Positions 63,586 to 64,000 of a stretch of DNA of 64,000 nt are shown in pieces. The notes under the pieces were generated by a model, which did no database searches, was not told the origin of the DNA, and saw nothing but the letters and a program-made list of their open reading frames with translations. A program made the position numbers and the translations under genes. Within the stretch, counting starts at the first letter, position 1, and every line of letters begins with the position of its first letter. This DNA comes from Lentisphaerota bacterium. GTDB lineage: Bacteria > Verrucomicrobiota > Lentisphaeria > Oligosphaerales > JABHEG01. Location: assembly GCA_018676675.1 (NCBI GenBank), contig JABHEG010000003.1:1-64000 (forward strand), in the 5' to 3' direction.

Positions 63586-64000
63586 GACCGGGTCTCGCCC
63601 ACGATCTCGCTAAGCACGTCTAGACTGCGCATCCAATCGGAATCGTGTCCTCCCTCGGGTTCGAACGACATGCACCCGTCGAAGCCGGCGGCCATGAAGA
63701 CGTCTCGGATGCGGCGGTAGTCGGGTGAGCCATCGCCGGTGGGGCAGTAGCGGAAGGGCCGTGGGCTACGTTCCGGATCCGGGACAAAGGACTTGATGTG
63801 AACGTGGGTAACCTGATCGGCGAGCAAGGGGGCTGCTTCGTGGGAGTCACAGCCGGCCAGGATGAAGTTCCCGCCGTCGAAAGTGACCTTCATGTTGGGG
63901 CGGTCTATGAGGTCTATGCAGCGTTTCAACTCTGTGTGTGTGTGACACATTTTGCCTGCGTTCTCGATGCTGAAGGTCAGTCCTGCTTCGGCTGCGAGGT
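63582..64000 (-). CDS. Sugar phosphate isomerase/epimerase, 5 prime end outside the window
   Basis: The C-terminal part (about 138 residues seen) of an AP_endonuc_2-fold TIM barrel. SIENAG, TFDGGNFILAG, VTHVHIKSF and SFEPEGGHD hold the metal ligands Glu, Asp, His and Glu in order. The start is beyond 64000. The stop TGA overlaps the GTG start of the next (broken) gene, a sign of translational coupling. It is a second enzyme of the same fold as the gene at 9729-10580. Confidence 0.85.
   Translation of the reverse strand, partial: LAAEAGLTFSIENAGKMCHTHTELKRCIDLIDRPNMKVTFDGGNFILAGCDSHEAAPLLADQVTHVHIKSFVPDPERSPRPFRYCPTGDGSPDYRRIRDVFMAAGFDGCMSFEPEGGHDSDWMRSLDVLSEIVGETRS

Noticed and set aside
1..64000. 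Search for tRNA, rRNA, CRISPR arrays, insertion sequences and phage genes
   Set aside because: No cloverleaf with a GTTCGA-type T-loop, no regularly spaced repeats, no transposase or integrase sequence was found by eye.

Overview
The window is gene-dense bacterial chromosome of roughly 60% G+C. It has no rRNA, tRNA, CRISPR array, phage module or insertion sequence that I can recognise. The gene mix is a Na+-pumping decarboxylase, pyrophosphate-dependent phosphofructokinase, HEAT-repeat and FecR/LysM envelope proteins, large secreted carbohydrate-active proteins, sugar isomerase/epimerase-fold enzymes, a uroporphyrinogen-decarboxylase-like methyltransferase and a DUF763 protein. This suits a saccharolytic, probably anaerobic or facultative member of the PVC superphylum or an allied lineage (Lentisphaerota, Kiritimatiellota, Sumerlaeota or Hydrogenedentota type). 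No marker gene here fixes the phylum, so that is inference.

Layout. 0.2-4.8 kb (minus): Ser/Thr kinase, adenylosuccinate lyase, AEC transporter, membrane Zn-protease. 5.2-15.6 kb: a 1484-residue secreted glycosidase-like protein, an amidohydrolase/TIM-barrel isomerase pair, a LamG-PhoD phosphatase-like protein and an SGNH hydrolase-like protein. 15.9-17.7 kb: the GTPase TypA/BipA. 17.9-26.5 kb (minus): a tight five-gene run of PPi-phosphofructokinase, a large membrane-anchored protein, an ABC ATPase, a two-in-one ABC permease and a HEAT-repeat protein. 27-35.4 kb: phosphodiesterase, URO-D-like enzyme, LysM-FecR protein, an unknown secreted protein, a possible small gene or remnant, a GT39-like membrane protein and a ParA ATPase. 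35.7-40.9 kb: a polyphosphate cluster (ppx, ppk1, an HD-CHAD fusion) ending in a 15-codon remnant of a SixA-type phosphatase. 41-44.2 kb (minus): Gfo/Idh/MocA dehydrogenase, aldo/keto reductase, DUF763. 44.4-48.3 kb (minus): oadG-oadA-oadB. 48.7-51.7 kb: FGGY sugar kinase and an L-fucose/L-arabinose-isomerase-like protein. 52-53 kb: Hsp33. 53-59.7 kb: nucleotide-sugar genes (UDP-glucuronate 4-epimerase type, bifunctional fucokinase/GDP-fucose pyrophosphorylase, two CDP-paratose-2-epimerase-like dehydratase-fold proteins). 59.9-64 kb (minus): TIM-barrel isomerase (runs off the end), a broken beta-propeller glycosidase gene and a GH99/WbsX-like secreted protein.

How it fits together. Secreted glycosidases and sugar kinases, isomerases and dehydrogenases feed a glycolysis that uses PPi. 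The OadGAB pump would turn decarboxylation into a Na+ gradient. Nucleotide-sugar enzymes supply fucose-containing and other cell-surface glycans. PolyP synthesis and degradation are grouped with a predicted polyP-binding CHAD protein.

Most worth a second look: the HD-CHAD fusion and truncated sixA in the polyP cluster; the five-gene ABC/HEAT/PPi-PFK run; the OadB N-terminal extension and the two hairpins between oadA and oadB; an exact 15-bp inverted repeat in front of fkp; a switch-like pair of competing stems at 26.76-26.82 kb; and the out-of-frame internal deletion in the propeller glycosidase gene.
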